NCBI GenBank assembly: GCA_020720805.1
Contig: DYNZ01000021.1
Location: 1-43,212 of the forward strand
From: Leptospira biflexa
GTDB lineage: Bacteria > Spirochaetota > DYNZ01
Length of the DNA: 43,212 nt
Direction: 5' to 3'
Positions 43,015 through 43,212 of this stretch are shown here, one piece after another. Every line of letters starts with the position of its first letter. The stretch's first letter is position 1. The notes below the pieces were generated by a model, which saw only the letters and a program-made list of their open reading frames with translations, was not told the origin of the DNA and did not search any database. A program made the translations under genes and the position numbers.

Positions 43015-43212
43015 ATGATGAAAAAAATATATCAGGGAAAAAATCTGATTTTAATATTGTTTTATATGTTGCTTACAGCAAATTTATCGAGCGCAGATTT
43101 AACAAATGAGACATGCCTTGGTTGCCATTCTGCAAATGATCTAAAACGAGAAAAAGAAAGAAATTGTCCCTTATTCCGTTAGAGTTTGATTTTAGTTGAT
43201 AAAAAGGAACCC
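43015..43212 (+). pseudogene. start of a further c-type cytochrome, frame ends early (partial)
   Basis: From ATG 43015 the frame reads a signal peptide (MMKKIYQGKNLILILFYMLLTANLSSA), then NETCLGCH, the first haem motif, and SANDLKREKERN, which are typical starts of multihaem cytochromes with an ND-KR-KER stretch. The frame then meets TAG at 43180-43182, only 55 codons in. The sequence after it in other frames (LEFDF, then VDKKEP) resembles the continuation, which suggests one or two frameshifts. The window ends at 43212, so intactness cannot be judged. GGAACAG before ATG is a poor ribosome site. Confidence 0.6.

Overview
The window appears to be a chromosomal segment of a Gram-negative bacterium. 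LptE-like, outer-membrane beta-barrel, lipoprotein and periplasmic cytochrome genes support that. A cysteine-free PerR/Fur regulator without the structural zinc CxxC pairs, as described for Leptospira PerR, makes a spirochaete of the Leptospirales a reasonable but unproven guess. Coding density is high, codon use looks homogeneous, and no transposase, phage, CRISPR or tRNA/rRNA gene was seen.

Layout. 1-309: a dispersed-repeat copy, no gene. 310-4000: ptsP (EI-Ntr) converging on fumC. 4.1-5.7 kb: a peroxide-defence group (rubrerythrin, Dps-like thioferritin, PerR-like regulator). 5.73-6.57 kb: an 840-base gap packed with hairpins. On the minus strand five successive hairpins carry GGA in their loops, the architecture of CsrB/RsmZ-type RNAs that sequester CsrA; this is the main candidate for an undescribed element. 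6.57-11.9 kb: an ankyrin-repeat secreted protein, then a DUF4178-like / coiled-coil / DUF350 / membrane spermidine-synthase set. 11.9-13.5 kb: rsgA and an RsbW-like ATPase. 13.6-21 kb: a DegT-fold protein without the catalytic lysine, lptE, holA and a large NAD-glutamate dehydrogenase. 21.1-26.2 kb: a succinate-semialdehyde dehydrogenase and a giant multi-PAS histidine kinase whose receiver domain is cut by an in-frame TAG. 26.2-30.1 kb: serine acetyltransferase, an unknown protein and a NhaD-type antiporter, separated by two more repeat copies. 30.1-34.3 kb: sucB-lpd and a REC-REC-PAS-GGDEF protein.

34.4-43.2 kb is a respiratory region. It has cytochrome c maturation genes (Cys-type ccmE, ccmB, ccmC, a 47-residue ccmD not previously called, and ccmH on the opposite strand with a stop codon in its signal peptide) wrapped around a NarX/NarL-like two-component pair. 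Next come a NrfJ/OB-fold lipoprotein, a 501-residue beta-barrel, a 14-haem periplasmic cytochrome and the start of another cytochrome that breaks after its first haem motif. The barrel plus the multihaem cytochrome looks like a porin-cytochrome conduit for electron transfer across the outer membrane, and the maturation genes beside it would supply the haem attachment.

Three reading frames are interrupted (kinase TAG, ccmH TGA, last cytochrome). They are either real decay or base-calling errors, and checking reads would settle which.
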